From positions 328,561 through 392,560 of the forward strand of contig NZ_CAKKLJ010000004.1 in NCBI RefSeq assembly GCF_918698005.1: 64,000 nucleotides of DNA, given 5' to 3'. A program made the translations under genes and the position numbers. The notes below the pieces were generated by a model. The model was not told where the DNA came from. It worked only from the letters and a program-made list of their open reading frames with translations, and searched no databases. This stretch comes from Microbacterium sp. Bi121 (GTDB lineage Bacteria > Actinomycetota > Actinomycetes > Actinomycetales > Microbacteriaceae). Each line of letters begins with the position of its first letter. The first letter of the stretch is position 1. Positions 1 through 8,844 of the stretch are shown in pieces.

Positions 1-23
1 CCGCAGGGCGATAGGCTTAAGGC

Positions 24-1421
24 ATGCCACACTACGACGTCGTCATCCTCGGCGCGGGCCCCGGCGGTTACGTCGCCGCAGTCCGCAGCGCACAGCTGGG
101 CCTCTCCACCGCGATCATCGAAGAGAAGTACTGGGGAGGTGTCTGCCTCAACGTGGGCTGCATCCCCTCCAAGGCACTCCTCAAGAACGCAGAACTCGCC
201 CACACCCTGAACCACAAGGCCGAGTTCTTCGGCATCTCGGGTGACTTCACCATCGACTTCGGCAAGGCGTTCGATCGCTCGCGCGAGGTCGCCGAGGGCC
301 GGGTCAAGGGCATCCACTTCCTGATGAAGAAGAACAAGGTGACCGAGTACAACGGTCGTGGCACCTTCACCGGCCCGAAGGCGATCTCCGTCGCCAAGGC
401 CGACGGATCCACCGAAGAGGTCACGTTCGACAACGTCATCATCGCCACAGGCTCGAAGGTCCGCCTGCTGCCGGGCGTCGAGCTGAGCGACAACGTCGTG
501 ACGTTCGAAGAGCAGATCATGACCCGCGAGCTGCCCGAGTCGATCGTCATCGTCGGCGCCGGCGCCATCGGCATGGAGTTCGCGTACGTTCTCACGAACT
601 ACGGCGTGAAGGTCACGATCATCGAGTTCCTCGACCGCGCGCTTCCGAATGAGGATGCCGACGTGTCGAAGGAGATCACCAAGCAGTACAAGAACTACGG
701 CGTCGACATCCTCACCTCCACCAAGGTCGAGAAGGTCGTCGACAACGGCTCGTCCGTCACCGTCACCTACACCGGCAAGGACGGCCAGCAGGCCTCCATC
801 GAGGCCGGCAAGGTGCTCATGTCTGTCGGCTTCGCTCCGAACGTCGAGGGCTACGGTCTCGACAAGACGGGTGTGAAGCTCACCGAGCGCGGCGCGATCG
901 ACATCGACGACCACATGAAGACCAACGTCGACGGCATCTACGCGATCGGCGACGTCACGATGAAGCTGCAGCTGGCGCACGTCGCCGAGGCGCAGGGTGT
1001 CGTGGCGGCCGAGACCATCGGCGGAGCCGAGACGCAGACGCTGGGCGACTACCGGATGATGCCGCGTGCGACGTTCTGCTCGCCTCAGGTCGCCTCCTTC
1101 GGTCTCACCGAGCAGCAGGCCAAGGACGAGGGCCACGACGTCAAGGTCGTGACGTTCCCGTTCATGGCCAACGGCAAGGCGCACGGCCTCGGCGAGCCCG
1201 TCGGCTTCGTCAAGATGATCGCGGATGCTGAGCACCTCGAACTGCTCGGCGCTCACATGATCGGACCGGACGTCTCGGAGCTGCTCCCCGAGCTCACCCT
1301 CGCGCAGAAGTGGGACCTCACCGCTCTCGAGCTGGCACGCAACGTGCACACGCACCCGACGCTGTCGGAGGCACTGCAGGAGGGCTTCCACGGCCTCGCA
1401 GGCCACATGATCAACTTCTGA
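24..1421 (+). CDS. lpdA: dihydrolipoyl dehydrogenase (E3)
   Basis: Flavoprotein disulfide reductase of 465 residues that reoxidises the lipoyl group of 2-oxoacid dehydrogenase complexes with NAD+. Visible signatures are the FAD-binding GAGPGG near residues 10-15, the redox pair in [12 protein letters not shown] (C41 and C46), a second nucleotide site [12 protein letters not shown] near residue 175, and the C-terminal HPTLSEAL that gives the catalytic His/Glu pair (about H444/E449). Length is normal for the family. The ATG at 24 follows a short AAGG-type ribosome site. It stands alone on this strand and ends at a strong hairpin shared with the convergent glpD. Confidence 0.96.
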   Translation: MPHYDVVILGAGPGGYVAAVRSAQLGLSTAIIEEKYWGGVCLNVGCIPSKALLKNAELAHTLNHKAEFFGISGDFTIDFGKAFDRSREVAEGRVKGIHFLMKKNKVTEYNGRGTFTGPKAISVAKADGSTEEVTFDNVIIATGSKVRLLPGVELSDNVVTFEEQIMTRELPESIVIVGAGAIGMEFAYVLTNYGVKVTIIEFLDRALPNEDADVSKEITKQYKNYGVDILTSTKVEKVVDNGSSVTVTYTGKDGQQASIEAGKVLMSVGFAPNVEGYGLDKTGVKLTERGAIDIDDHMKTNVDGIYAIGDVTMKLQLAHVAEAQGVVAAETIGGAETQTLGDYRMMPRATFCSPQVASFGLTEQQAKDEGHDVKVVTFPFMANGKAHGLGEPVGFVKMIADAEHLELLGAHMIGPDVSELLPELTLAQKWDLTALELARNVHTHPTLSEALQEGFHGLAGHMINF

Positions 1422-1458
1422 TCTGCATCGCGCCGTCTTGCGGCGTCGAAAGAAGGAG

Positions 1459-1495
1459 AACCCGGGTTCCGAGCACGTCTCGGCCGGGTTTTTCT
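1459..1495 (+). terminator. Rho-independent terminator after lpdA
   Basis: The arms AACCCGG (1459-1465) and CCGGGTT (1484-1490) enclose an inner stem CCGAG/CTCGG and are followed by a run of T. It lies between the convergent ends of lpdA and glpD and could act on both strands. Confidence 0.85.
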
Positions 1496-1506
1496 TCTTT
1501 CCAGGC

Positions 1507-3081
1507 TCAGGTCGAGAGGTCGTCGAGCGTTTCGGCGACCACTTCAGCCACGACGTCGGCGGCGGCGACCCGGTCGTCGGGCACCAGACCGATGCGCGTG
1601 CGCCGATCGAGGACATCGTCCGCATCGAGCGCCCCCTCGGCACGCACCGCGAACGCGACCTCGGCGCGGATGACGTCGATCCCCTCGGCGACCCGTTCGG
1701 CGCCGCTGTGCCCGAAGCCCGCGAGGACGAATGCCGCTTCCGTGCCGTAGCGCGAGCGAAGCGTCGCGGATGAGCGACGCGCACCGGCATCCGGAACAGG
1801 CACGAGGGATCCGGGCGCTCCGACGAGCGGGAGTCGATCGGTACGGCATCCTGGATCGTCGAGGCCGGCATGCCGAAGCGCGAGGTCGACCGCATCTTTC
1901 GCCATGGCGCGGTAGGTCGTCAGTTTTCCGCCCAGGATGCCGACGGCGCCGTTCGGCGACACCTCTACGTGGTGGCGGCGGGAGATGTCGGCGGTCGATC
2001 CGCCGGCTCCCGACTCGATGAGCGGGCGGAGCCCCGCGAAGGAGCCGCGCACGTCGCTGCGCGTCAGCGGACGGTCGAGAGCCCGTGACAGCGTGGTGAG
2101 GAGGAAGTCGATCTCGTCCTCTGCCGGTGTCGGCACGTCGGGGATCTGGCCCGGCGCATCGACGTCGGTGAGGCCGACGATCACGCGTCCGAGCTGCGTC
2201 GGCAGGGCGAACACGAAGCGGCTGATCGATCCGGGCTGCGGAACGGTGAGCGCTGCGGTGGGGTTGCCGAGCGTCGCGGCATCCAGGACGATGTGCGTCC
2301 CGCGACTGGGGCGCAGGCGGATGTCGGGGTCGAGCTGCCCGGCCCACACGCCCGCCGCGTTCACGACCGCGCGGGCGCGCACGCGCAGCGATCCCCCTCC
2401 GAGCTCGTCGTGCAGGGTCGCACCGCTGCCGTCGACATCCGTCGCCCGCGTTCGCGTCAGAATCATCGCGCCGTGCGCGGCTGCCGTTCGCGCGATGGCG
2501 ACGACGAGCCGCGCGTCGTCGATGAGCTGGCCGTCCGTGCCGACGATGCCGCCGCGGATGCCGTCCCGACTCAGCGCCGGGAAGATGGCGACGGCCTCAC
2601 CGACGGTCGCTCGATGCGGATGAGGCAGAACCGAGCTCGGCGTGCGGGCGATGCGCCGCAGACCGTCTCCCATCCATAGGCCGATGCCGCCGACGAAGCG
2701 CTGCTTCGCCGAGACGCCATCGACGAAGGGCAGCAGCTGCGGCAGCGTGCGGATGAGGTGCGGAGCGATGCGGGTCATGAGCAGGTGGCGCTCGAGGGCG
2801 CTCTCTCGCGCGACGGCGAAGTCTCCTGACGCGAGGTAGCGGAGTCCGCCGTGGACGAGCTTCGAACTCCAACGGCTGGTGCCGAACGCGAGGTCGCGGG
2901 CTTCTGCGAGGACGACGGAGAGGCCTCGGCTCGCGGCATCCAGGGCGACGCCCACGCCGGTCACGCCGCCGCCGATCACGAGCAGGTCGACCTCGTCGGC
3001 GCTCGCGAGCGCGTCCAATTCGCGCGACCGCCGCCCGGCGTTGAGCATCGATGAGGCGCGTACGCCGGATTCGTCTGTCAT
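1507..3081 (-). CDS. glpD: glycerol-3-phosphate dehydrogenase (FAD)
   Basis: A 524-residue membrane-associated flavoprotein that oxidises sn-glycerol 3-phosphate to dihydroxyacetone phosphate. It has an N-terminal Rossmann FAD motif (VIGGGVTGVGVALDAASRG), the family motif GTSRWSSKLVHGGLRYL, and the mid-domain GGKLTTYRAMAKDAV typical of GlpD; a C-terminal DAO_C-like region follows. The start is the ATG at 3081, which overlaps the TGA of the upstream TetR gene as ATGA; the frame is open further upstream but that would run into the regulator gene. Co-transcription with the regulator is likely. The same set (TetR, glpD, flavoprotein, DAG kinase) resembles Mycobacterium tuberculosis Rv2249c-Rv2252 from established knowledge. 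Confidence 0.93.
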   Translation of the reverse strand: MTDESGVRASSMLNAGRRSRELDALASADEVDLLVIGGGVTGVGVALDAASRGLSVVLAEARDLAFGTSRWSSKLVHGGLRYLASGDFAVARESALERHLLMTRIAPHLIRTLPQLLPFVDGVSAKQRFVGGIGLWMGDGLRRIARTPSSVLPHPHRATVGEAVAIFPALSRDGIRGGIVGTDGQLIDDARLVVAIARTAAAHGAMILTRTRATDVDGSGATLHDELGGGSLRVRARAVVNAAGVWAGQLDPDIRLRPSRGTHIVLDAATLGNPTAALTVPQPGSISRFVFALPTQLGRVIVGLTDVDAPGQIPDVPTPAEDEIDFLLTTLSRALDRPLTRSDVRGSFAGLRPLIESGAGGSTADISRRHHVEVSPNGAVGILGGKLTTYRAMAKDAVDLALRHAGLDDPGCRTDRLPLVGAPGSLVPVPDAGARRSSATLRSRYGTEAAFVLAGFGHSGAERVAEGIDVIRAEVAFAVRAEGALDADDVLDRRTRIGLVPDDRVAAADVVAEVVAETLDDLST

Positions 3082-3689
3082 GGCCGCAGGTATCCGTCCA
3101 CCGCTCGGGAGAGTTCGGTATGCCATTCCTCGATGCCGATCAGCGACGAGACGGCGTTGTACGAGAGGACAGCTGACTGCACGATGAGCAGCAGCATGAC
3201 GGACATGTCGCTCCGATCGCCCGCGCGCACCGTTCCGCCGTTCTGCGCGTGGGCGATGGCGTCGGCCAGCCACCGGAGCATCGCGCGCTGGCTGGATCCG
3301 ACGCGCTCCAGGCTGTACTGCGTGAACGCGTCCGGTTCGCTGGCGAGCAGGCGTCCGAACACGGGATCTTCTCGGAACAGGTCGGCGAACCGGAGCGTCT
3401 CGCTGACGAGCCGCTCGCGGGTGCTCACCTCGGGTTCGAGCCGGCGGATGACCGTCATCGTCTGGCGCAGCAGTGCCGCGCGGACCACCTCGTCAGCGCT
3501 CGCCCAGCGTCGATAGATCGTCGGGCGGCTGACACGCGCCTCACGGGCGAGCTCGGCGATCGTCAGGCGCGCGGTGCCGCGTGAGGCGATGAGATCGGAG
3601 GCTCGTTCGAGGATGTGCGCGTCGGCGTCATCCCAGGACGGCAGCTCCGCCTCGATGGGGAGAATCGGGATCGCTTGACGCTTTTCCAT
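3078..3689 (-). CDS. TetR-family transcriptional regulator
   Basis: A 203-residue one-domain regulator. The N-terminal helix-turn-helix is visible around residues 35-70 (LTIAELAREARVSRPTIYRRW), followed by a helical ligand-binding region ending at residue 203. The gene is divergent from the flavoprotein gene with only 20 bases between the two start codons, so one operator could control both sides, and it overlaps glpD by 4 bases. The ligand cannot be read from sequence; a glycerolipid intermediate or acyl-CoA is a guess based on neighbours. Confidence 0.9.
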   Translation of the reverse strand: MEKRQAIPILPIEAELPSWDDADAHILERASDLIASRGTARLTIAELAREARVSRPTIYRRWASADEVVRAALLRQTMTVIRRLEPEVSTRERLVSETLRFADLFREDPVFGRLLASEPDAFTQYSLERVGSSQRAMLRWLADAIAHAQNGGTVRAGDRSDMSVMLLLIVQSAVLSYNAVSSLIGIEEWHTELSRAVDGYLRP

Positions 3690-3709
3690 AATGTGTCACA
3701 CTGTAACCC
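3690..3709. promoter_or_regulatory. candidate TetR operator between divergent starts
   Basis: The 20-base gap between the TetR gene and the flavoprotein gene contains GTGTCACAC (3693-3701), a short palindrome of the size expected for TetR half sites. Binding here would cover both start regions. This is an inference from position and symmetry only. Confidence 0.45.
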
Positions 3710-5335
3710 ATGACGACGGAGACCTCACCTGCTGCAACGATGCGCTGGAACGGCTGGGGCGACCCTGCGCTCGCAAAGGATCTGCCTCTTGCGGTGAGAG
3801 CACTGCTGCCGACTGTGCTCGGCCGGGTGCAGCGTCCAGAGCCCGCGGTCGCCCTGTCAGACGTTCACGTCGCCGCATCCGCGCTCACGGACGAAGATCG
3901 CGCGGACCTCGCCGCGATCGTCGGCGACCCGCAGGTCACCACCGATGACGAATCGCGGATCCGGCATGCCGGGGGGCGGTCCACGATCGACCTCGTCCGC
4001 AAGCGGTCTGCGGACCAGGACGCTCCGGATGCCGTGGTCTCCCCCGCCGATCACGGGGAAGTTCTCGCGGTCCTCGGCTGGGCTGCTGAACACAGTGTCG
4101 CGGTCGTGCCATTCGGCGGCGGCACGAGCGTCGTCGGAGCGCTGGATCCTGAACGCGACGGTCATCGGGCCGTGATCGCACTCGACCTGCGCCGGCTCAC
4201 CGGCATGCTCCACCTGGATGAGGTGAGCGGCGAGGCCCAGTTCCTCGCCGGTACGACCGGCCCCGAGGCCGAGCGCCTGCTGGCGGAGCGCGGGTTCGAG
4301 CTTGGGCACTACCCGCAGAGCTTTCTGTACGCGACCCTGGGCGGATTCGCGGCGGCGCGATCGTCCGGTCAGAACTCGGCGGGCAACGGCCGCTTCGACG
4401 CGATGGTCACAGCACTGCGCGTGGCGACGCCGACAGGCGAGGTCGCTCTGGGCGGGGCCCCAGGCACGGCGGCGGGGCCGGATCTTCTGCGCGTCTTCCT
4501 GGGCGCGGAGGGCATCCTCGGCGTCATAACCGAGTTGCGCCTGCGCGTGCACCGACTGCCCGTGACACGCATCTACGAAGGGTGGTCGTTCCCCGACTTC
4601 GCGACAGGAGTCGATGCCCTTCGCCGTGTCGCCCAGCTCGGCAGCGGCCCGACCGTGATCCGTCTCTCTGACGAGGCCGAGACCGGGATCGGACTCGCGC
4701 AGCACGGCAAGATCGGCAAGGCACTGTCGAAGGGATGCAGCGCCGTCACGGTCTTCGAGGGCGAGCCTGAGGTCGCAGCCGCGCGTCATGCACTCACTGC
4801 GAAGGTCCTCACGGCCGCCGGAGGGCGTTCGACCGGCGCGGGGCCCGCCGAGGACTGGGCGAAGGGCCGGTTCGGGGCGCCGTATCTGCGTGACGCGATG
4901 CTCGATCACGGAGTCTTCTGCGAGACGCTCGAGACCGCGGCTGTCTGGTCGGACATCGCTCAGTTGAAGGCTGTGATCACCGAAACGCTGCGCGCTGGAT
5001 TCGCAGAGCAAGACGCCAAGTCGCTCGTGATGTGCCACATCTCGCACGTCTACCCGACGGGCGCCGCGCTCTACTTCACGATCATCGGCAACCTGCGAGG
5101 CTCCGGCGAAGAGGTTCTCGAACAGTGGGATGCGATCAAGTCGCGCGTGAACGACGTGATCCTCCGCAGCGGCGGCACGATCAGCCATCACCACGGCGTC
5201 GGTCGTGATCATGCTCCCTGGTTGGCGAAGGAGATCGGCGACGGTGGCATGCGGATCCTGCGCGCGCTGAAGAGCGAACTCGATCCCGCCGGAGTCATGA
5301 ACCCCGGCGCGCTCATCGCGTCTCGGGAGGGCTGA
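3710..5335 (+). CDS. FAD-binding oxidase, alkyl-DHAP synthase-like
   Basis: A 541-residue flavoprotein of the VAO/PCMH fold. The FAD loop is VVPFGGGTSVVGAL in the N-terminal third, and the C-terminal third carries ISHHHGVGRDH (H493-H495), the triple-histidine motif found in alkyldihydroxyacetonephosphate synthase. AGPS exchanges the acyl group of acyl-DHAP for a fatty alcohol to make ether lipids; whether this protein does that or is a related dehydrogenase is not certain. The stop is one base before the GTG start of the diacylglycerol kinase-like gene, so the two form an operon, and the pair is divergent from TetR-glpD. DHAP made by GlpD would be a fitting substrate source. Confidence 0.85.
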   Translation: MTTETSPAATMRWNGWGDPALAKDLPLAVRALLPTVLGRVQRPEPAVALSDVHVAASALTDEDRADLAAIVGDPQVTTDDESRIRHAGGRSTIDLVRKRSADQDAPDAVVSPADHGEVLAVLGWAAEHSVAVVPFGGGTSVVGALDPERDGHRAVIALDLRRLTGMLHLDEVSGEAQFLAGTTGPEAERLLAERGFELGHYPQSFLYATLGGFAAARSSGQNSAGNGRFDAMVTALRVATPTGEVALGGAPGTAAGPDLLRVFLGAEGILGVITELRLRVHRLPVTRIYEGWSFPDFATGVDALRRVAQLGSGPTVIRLSDEAETGIGLAQHGKIGKALSKGCSAVTVFEGEPEVAAARHALTAKVLTAAGGRSTGAGPAEDWAKGRFGAPYLRDAMLDHGVFCETLETAAVWSDIAQLKAVITETLRAGFAEQDAKSLVMCHISHVYPTGAALYFTIIGNLRGSGEEVLEQWDAIKSRVNDVILRSGGTISHHHGVGRDHAPWLAKEIGDGGMRILRALKSELDPAGVMNPGALIASREG

Positions 5336-5336
5336 C

Positions 5337-6236
5337 GTGTCGAACGTCCACGTCCTCGTGAATCCGGAGGCCGGGCGCGGACGCGGTTCTTCGCGAGCGG
5401 ATGCGGCGATCGCCCACCTGCGCCAGCGTGGTGTGGATCCGGTTGTGCTCGCCGGCTCATCCCCTGAGGAATCGCGACGGTTGGTCGCCGAGTCGGTCGC
5501 AGCCGGGCCAGATGCTCTCGTGATCGTCGGCGGCGACGGAACGCTGTCGAGCGTCGTCGACGTTCTCGTCGGATCCGGCATCCCGATCGTCCTGGTCCCG
5601 GCCGGCACCGGTAACGATCTCGCCCGATCGCTCGGCATCCCATACGGCTCGGATGAGACGGCTGCGCTCGCGGCGGAGGCCGCGGTCGACGGCATCCCGC
5701 GGGCACTCGATGTCGGCGAGGCGAGATGCCCGGACGGCTCGACGCACTTCCTCACCATCGCGGCGCTGGGCTTCGATGCGAAGGTCAGCGAGCGCACGAA
5801 CCGACTGCGCTGGCCGCGCGGCGGCGCGCGCTACTACCTCGCGCTGCTGATCGAGCTGGTTCGGCTGGCGCCGATGCGCTTCGCCGTGCGCGTGGACGGC
5901 GTGGATGCCCCGGTCGCGGATGGCACGCTGATCGCCGTCGGCAACACGAGCAGCTATGGCGGGGGGATGCCGGTCTGCCCGAGTGCGGACCCATATGACG
6001 GCCTGCTCGATGTCACGCATGTTCCCCCGATCGGGCGGCTCCGACTGTTGCGGCTGTTCCCGCGCCTCCTGAAGGGCACGCATGTGCAGTTGCCGCAGGT
6101 CACGACGATGCGCGGCCGAGAGATCGAGGTGTCCGCTCCCGGGCTTGTCGTCTACGCCGACGGCGAGCGCCTCGGCAGTGAAAGCGTGAGCATCCGGGTG
6201 GTTCCTGGAGCGCTCGGTATTCTGCTACCGCGGTGA
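5337..6236 (+). CDS. diacylglycerol kinase family lipid kinase
   Basis: A 299-residue protein of the DAGK/sphingosine kinase/YegS family. Motifs are VNPEAGRGRG at the N-terminus (nucleotide binding), VGGDGTL near residues 64-70 and PAGTGNDLARS around residues 88-98, all catalytic-domain signatures. It probably phosphorylates a lipid alcohol with ATP. The start is the GTG at 5337, placed one base after the stop of the flavoprotein gene. Substrate identity cannot be decided; the family includes the M. tuberculosis Rv2252 lipid kinase found in an equivalent gene position. Confidence 0.88.
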   Translation: MSNVHVLVNPEAGRGRGSSRADAAIAHLRQRGVDPVVLAGSSPEESRRLVAESVAAGPDALVIVGGDGTLSSVVDVLVGSGIPIVLVPAGTGNDLARSLGIPYGSDETAALAAEAAVDGIPRALDVGEARCPDGSTHFLTIAALGFDAKVSERTNRLRWPRGGARYYLALLIELVRLAPMRFAVRVDGVDAPVADGTLIAVGNTSSYGGGMPVCPSADPYDGLLDVTHVPPIGRLRLLRLFPRLLKGTHVQLPQVTTMRGREIEVSAPGLVVYADGERLGSESVSIRVVPGALGILLPR

Positions 6237-6306
6237 GGGTGCGCCGCTGAGACCGCTCGCGCAGAGTCCACCTGTGTGCCGGTGGGTTGCGCCTGCCCGC
6301 ATGCGC

Positions 6307-6972
6307 TCAGAATCGAGCGGAGAAGCCCCCATCAGCGTTGATCAGTTGGCCGCTGATCCAGCGTCCTTCATCCGACAGAAGGAATGAGGTCACAGCTGCG
6401 ATGTCTTTCGGCGTCCCCGCTCGGCCGAGTGGATGATGGGACGTCAGGGTCGTGCGCGTCTCATCATCCATCCAGCCGGTGTCGATCGGTCCAGGATTGA
6501 CGACGTTCGCGGATATCGACTGCGGGCCGAGTTCGCGAGCGGATGAAATGACGATCCGGTCGAGTGCACCCTTGGATGCTCCGTACGCGAGGTTCCCAGT
6601 CGTATGGTCGCTCGTGAACGCGACGATCGCGCCGCCGGCTGAATCGACCTGGCGTGCAAAAGCGGCGATCAGCAACAGGGATGCGCGAGCGTTCACTGCC
6701 ATGTGCTGGTCGAACTCCTCGGCAGTCGTGCTCAGAACGCCCGACTCCACGTCGTGTGCGTGGCTGAGCACGAGGGCCGAGATGGTTCCGCGCTCGCGGG
6801 AGACGCGGTCGATCAGCGCGGCGGGCGCCGTGGTCGCGGAAAGATCGCATGGGTAGTCGCCGGCCGCTAGATCGCTGGTCACGACGTCCCACCCGTCGGC
6901 TTCCAGCCTGGCGACGACGCCGGCGGCGATGCTGTTCGCGCGGGCTGCTCCGGTGATGAGTACGAGGGGCAT
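6307..6972 (-). CDS. short-chain dehydrogenase/reductase
   Basis: A 221-residue SDR. It has an N-terminal LVLITGAARANSIA nucleotide-binding stretch (a variant of TGxxxGxG), a mid-region NARAS in the NAAG position, serine in FTSDHTTGN and the catalytic YGASKG. The C-terminal NPGPIDTGWMDD and LLSDEGRWISGQLINADGG are standard for 3-oxoacyl-ACP reductase-like SDRs. The ATG at 6972 is chosen because the Rossmann strand begins directly there; a longer frame exists upstream but would add an unrelated leader. It lies 59 bases downstream of the flavin hydroxylase gene on the same strand and may belong with that cluster. Confidence 0.88.
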   Translation of the reverse strand: MPLVLITGAARANSIAAGVVARLEADGWDVVTSDLAAGDYPCDLSATTAPAALIDRVSRERGTISALVLSHAHDVESGVLSTTAEEFDQHMAVNARASLLLIAAFARQVDSAGGAIVAFTSDHTTGNLAYGASKGALDRIVISSARELGPQSISANVVNPGPIDTGWMDDETRTTLTSHHPLGRAGTPKDIAAVTSFLLSDEGRWISGQLINADGGFSARF

Positions 6973-7031
6973 GAGTCGACGATATGCGACACACGCTGCT
7001 TGCCGCCTCCGCTCAACGACCCGCGAAGGGC

Positions 7032-8141
7032 TCACGTCCCTCGCATCGTGATCATGTCGGCCGTTCGGCCGCGCAGGGGCGCCGTGCCCAGCATCCGGAT
7101 CACCGCATTGCGACCGTGCAGGACGGGCCCGCGAACCGGGCGCCCCATCGTCATGTAGAAGTACGAGCGGCGCTGAGCACGGGCGGCCGCGCGAAGAGCG
7201 CGTCGCTCGTAGTCGGAGAAGTCCGGCAGCTCCACGCGCAAAGCGCGTTCTATCGCTGCGGCCAGGTCGACCGCGGCCGCCCAGCCGAGGTTCATCCCCT
7301 GCCCGCCGATCGGGCTCGTCTCATGCGCAGCATCCCCGACGAGAACGACCCGACCGTCGATCAACCGCGAGGCCTGATGCTGCCGAGCTTGAAAGATCGT
7401 CGGTCGGGTCTCGGATGCGAGGTCCAGATGGATGCCGGTGCGCGCACGAATCGCACGCATGAAGGACTCCGCATCGCCGAGGGCGTGCTCAGGATCAGCT
7501 GCGACCCAGCGTCGCATTCCCTCAGGGAGAGGGAACGATTCGACCAGTCCCCCTGCTTCGCAATACAGCTGGGCGCGCCGGCCGCGGTCGACGTCCTGGA
7601 TATCTGCCATCGCGTACCACCCCGCACCGCGCCGAGAACTCCATGCGATGCCGAGTTCCTGGCGGATGCCACTTCGCACACCGTCAGCCGCTACGACGAC
7701 GGACGCCGTGACATCGTTGGACTGCGCGAGCGTCAAGCGAACGACTGTCCCCTCGTTCCGCACCCCGGCCACAGCACGCCCGAGCTGCAGCGCATCAGCA
7801 GACAGCTCTGACAGCCGGCCGCGGAGCAGCTCGCCCGTTCGGTGCTGCGGCAGGATCAGCACCCGCTGGCGTTCGCTGAACGAAAGCGATGCCAGCACAC
7901 GCCCAGCGCAGACGACCTCGCCGCCCTCCAGCACCAGCGCCTCGCCGCGCGCCTCATCACCGATGCCGGCAGCATCCAGCGCCACCTGCCCTGGCGGATG
8001 GATGCCGATCGCACGAGACCGCTCGTCCGCACCATCCCGCGCTTCGAACACCGCGACGTCGATGCCACGCTGCGCGAGCAGACACGCCAGCAGCAGCCCG
8101 ACCGGGCCCGCGCCGACGATCGCGACGTCATGGTCGGGCAT
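7032..8141 (-). CDS. FAD-dependent aromatic hydroxylase (type III PKS cluster)
   Basis: A 369-residue class A flavin monooxygenase. It has the N-terminal GAGPVG dinucleotide motif (AIVGAGPVGLLLACLLAQ), an arginine-rich ERSRAIGIHPPG segment and the second FAD motif GDAAHETSPIGGQGMNLG. Such enzymes hydroxylate phenolic rings with NAD(P)H and O2. The start at 8141 (MPDHD) overlaps the end of the methyltransferase gene by 14 bases, so translation is probably coupled. The order type III PKS, methyltransferase, hydroxylase parallels srsA-srsB-srsC of Streptomyces griseus, which makes methylated phenolic lipids and quinones; product identity here is inferred. Confidence 0.87.
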   Translation of the reverse strand: MPDHDVAIVGAGPVGLLLACLLAQRGIDVAVFEARDGADERSRAIGIHPPGQVALDAAGIGDEARGEALVLEGGEVVCAGRVLASLSFSERQRVLILPQHRTGELLRGRLSELSADALQLGRAVAGVRNEGTVVRLTLAQSNDVTASVVVAADGVRSGIRQELGIAWSSRRGAGWYAMADIQDVDRGRRAQLYCEAGGLVESFPLPEGMRRWVAADPEHALGDAESFMRAIRARTGIHLDLASETRPTIFQARQHQASRLIDGRVVLVGDAAHETSPIGGQGMNLGWAAAVDLAAAIERALRVELPDFSDYERRALRAAARAQRRSYFYMTMGRPVRGPVLHGRNAVIRMLGTAPLRGRTADMITMRGT

Positions 8142-8844
8142 CCCACGCCTCCCATCGCAGCTCCAGCCTCGAGGGCAGCTCCTGCCGCACCTGCCAGCCG
8201 GCCGGCACGATCTCGGCGATCTCGTGGGCCGTGTACGACCGACGGATGCTCGTGAGCCCGTCCTCTCGGATGAACGACTCGGCGAGCACGTTCCGCGCGA
8301 ACGGCCGCGTCCCGGCGGCGAAGGCCCGGTACGCGAAGCGGCTTCGCGCGATATCGCGGTGGAGCACGAGACCGTCGTCCTCGACCAGGCGAATCGAATC
8401 ATCCAGCAGTTCGAGCAGCTCCGAACCGGTCAGATGATGCAGCAGGTGGTTGGAGACGACGGCGTCGAAGCGCTCACCGGCCGCGACCAGGCTTGAGGTG
8501 TGCGCGCATCGGTATGAAACCCCGCCACCGCGCTCGCGCGCCCACCGGATCGCCCGATCGTCGGCATCCAGCGCCGTCACCGCGACCTGCAGCCCATCGC
8601 GACGCGCCCACGCGGCGAGCGCCCGCGGCACATCACCGCCGCCTGCCCCTACATCGAGCAGGCGCAGAGGCTTCCGTCGCGCACGGGGCCGGATGTCACG
8701 CCGGTAGACCGAATGCCACCGCGACACCATGGTGTTCACGAGCGGAAACTGCTCGTACGTCCGCTCCAGCATCCGGAGGTCGCAATCCGGATCGTCCATC
8801 AGCTCGCGCGCATCGACGGCGCGGGCAGACAGGTCAGGCGTCAC
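8128..8844 (-). CDS. class I SAM-dependent methyltransferase
   Basis: A 238-residue methyltransferase with the SAM-binding motif I LRLLDVGAGGGDVPRALA near residues 58-75 and a motif II acidic loop TALDADDRAIRWA. The FDAVVSNHLLHHL segment fits a Rossmann-type O- or C-methyltransferase. It lies between the type III polyketide synthase (4-base overlap at its start) and the flavin hydroxylase (14-base overlap at its end). The context suggests methylation of the polyketide phenol. Start ambiguity is small because the overlap with the upstream stop fixes it near 8844. Confidence 0.87.
   Translation of the reverse strand: MTPDLSARAVDARELMDDPDCDLRMLERTYEQFPLVNTMVSRWHSVYRRDIRPRARRKPLRLLDVGAGGGDVPRALAAWARRDGLQVAVTALDADDRAIRWARERGGGVSYRCAHTSSLVAAGERFDAVVSNHLLHHLTGSELLELLDDSIRLVEDDGLVLHRDIARSRFAYRAFAAGTRPFARNVLAESFIREDGLTSIRRSYTAHEIAEIVPAGWQVRQELPSRLELRWEAWDARP

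Noticed and set aside
3857..5797. Long minus-strand open frame opposite the AGPS-like gene
   Set aside because: The plus-strand gene has clear family motifs; the antisense product is Arg/Ala-rich without domains.
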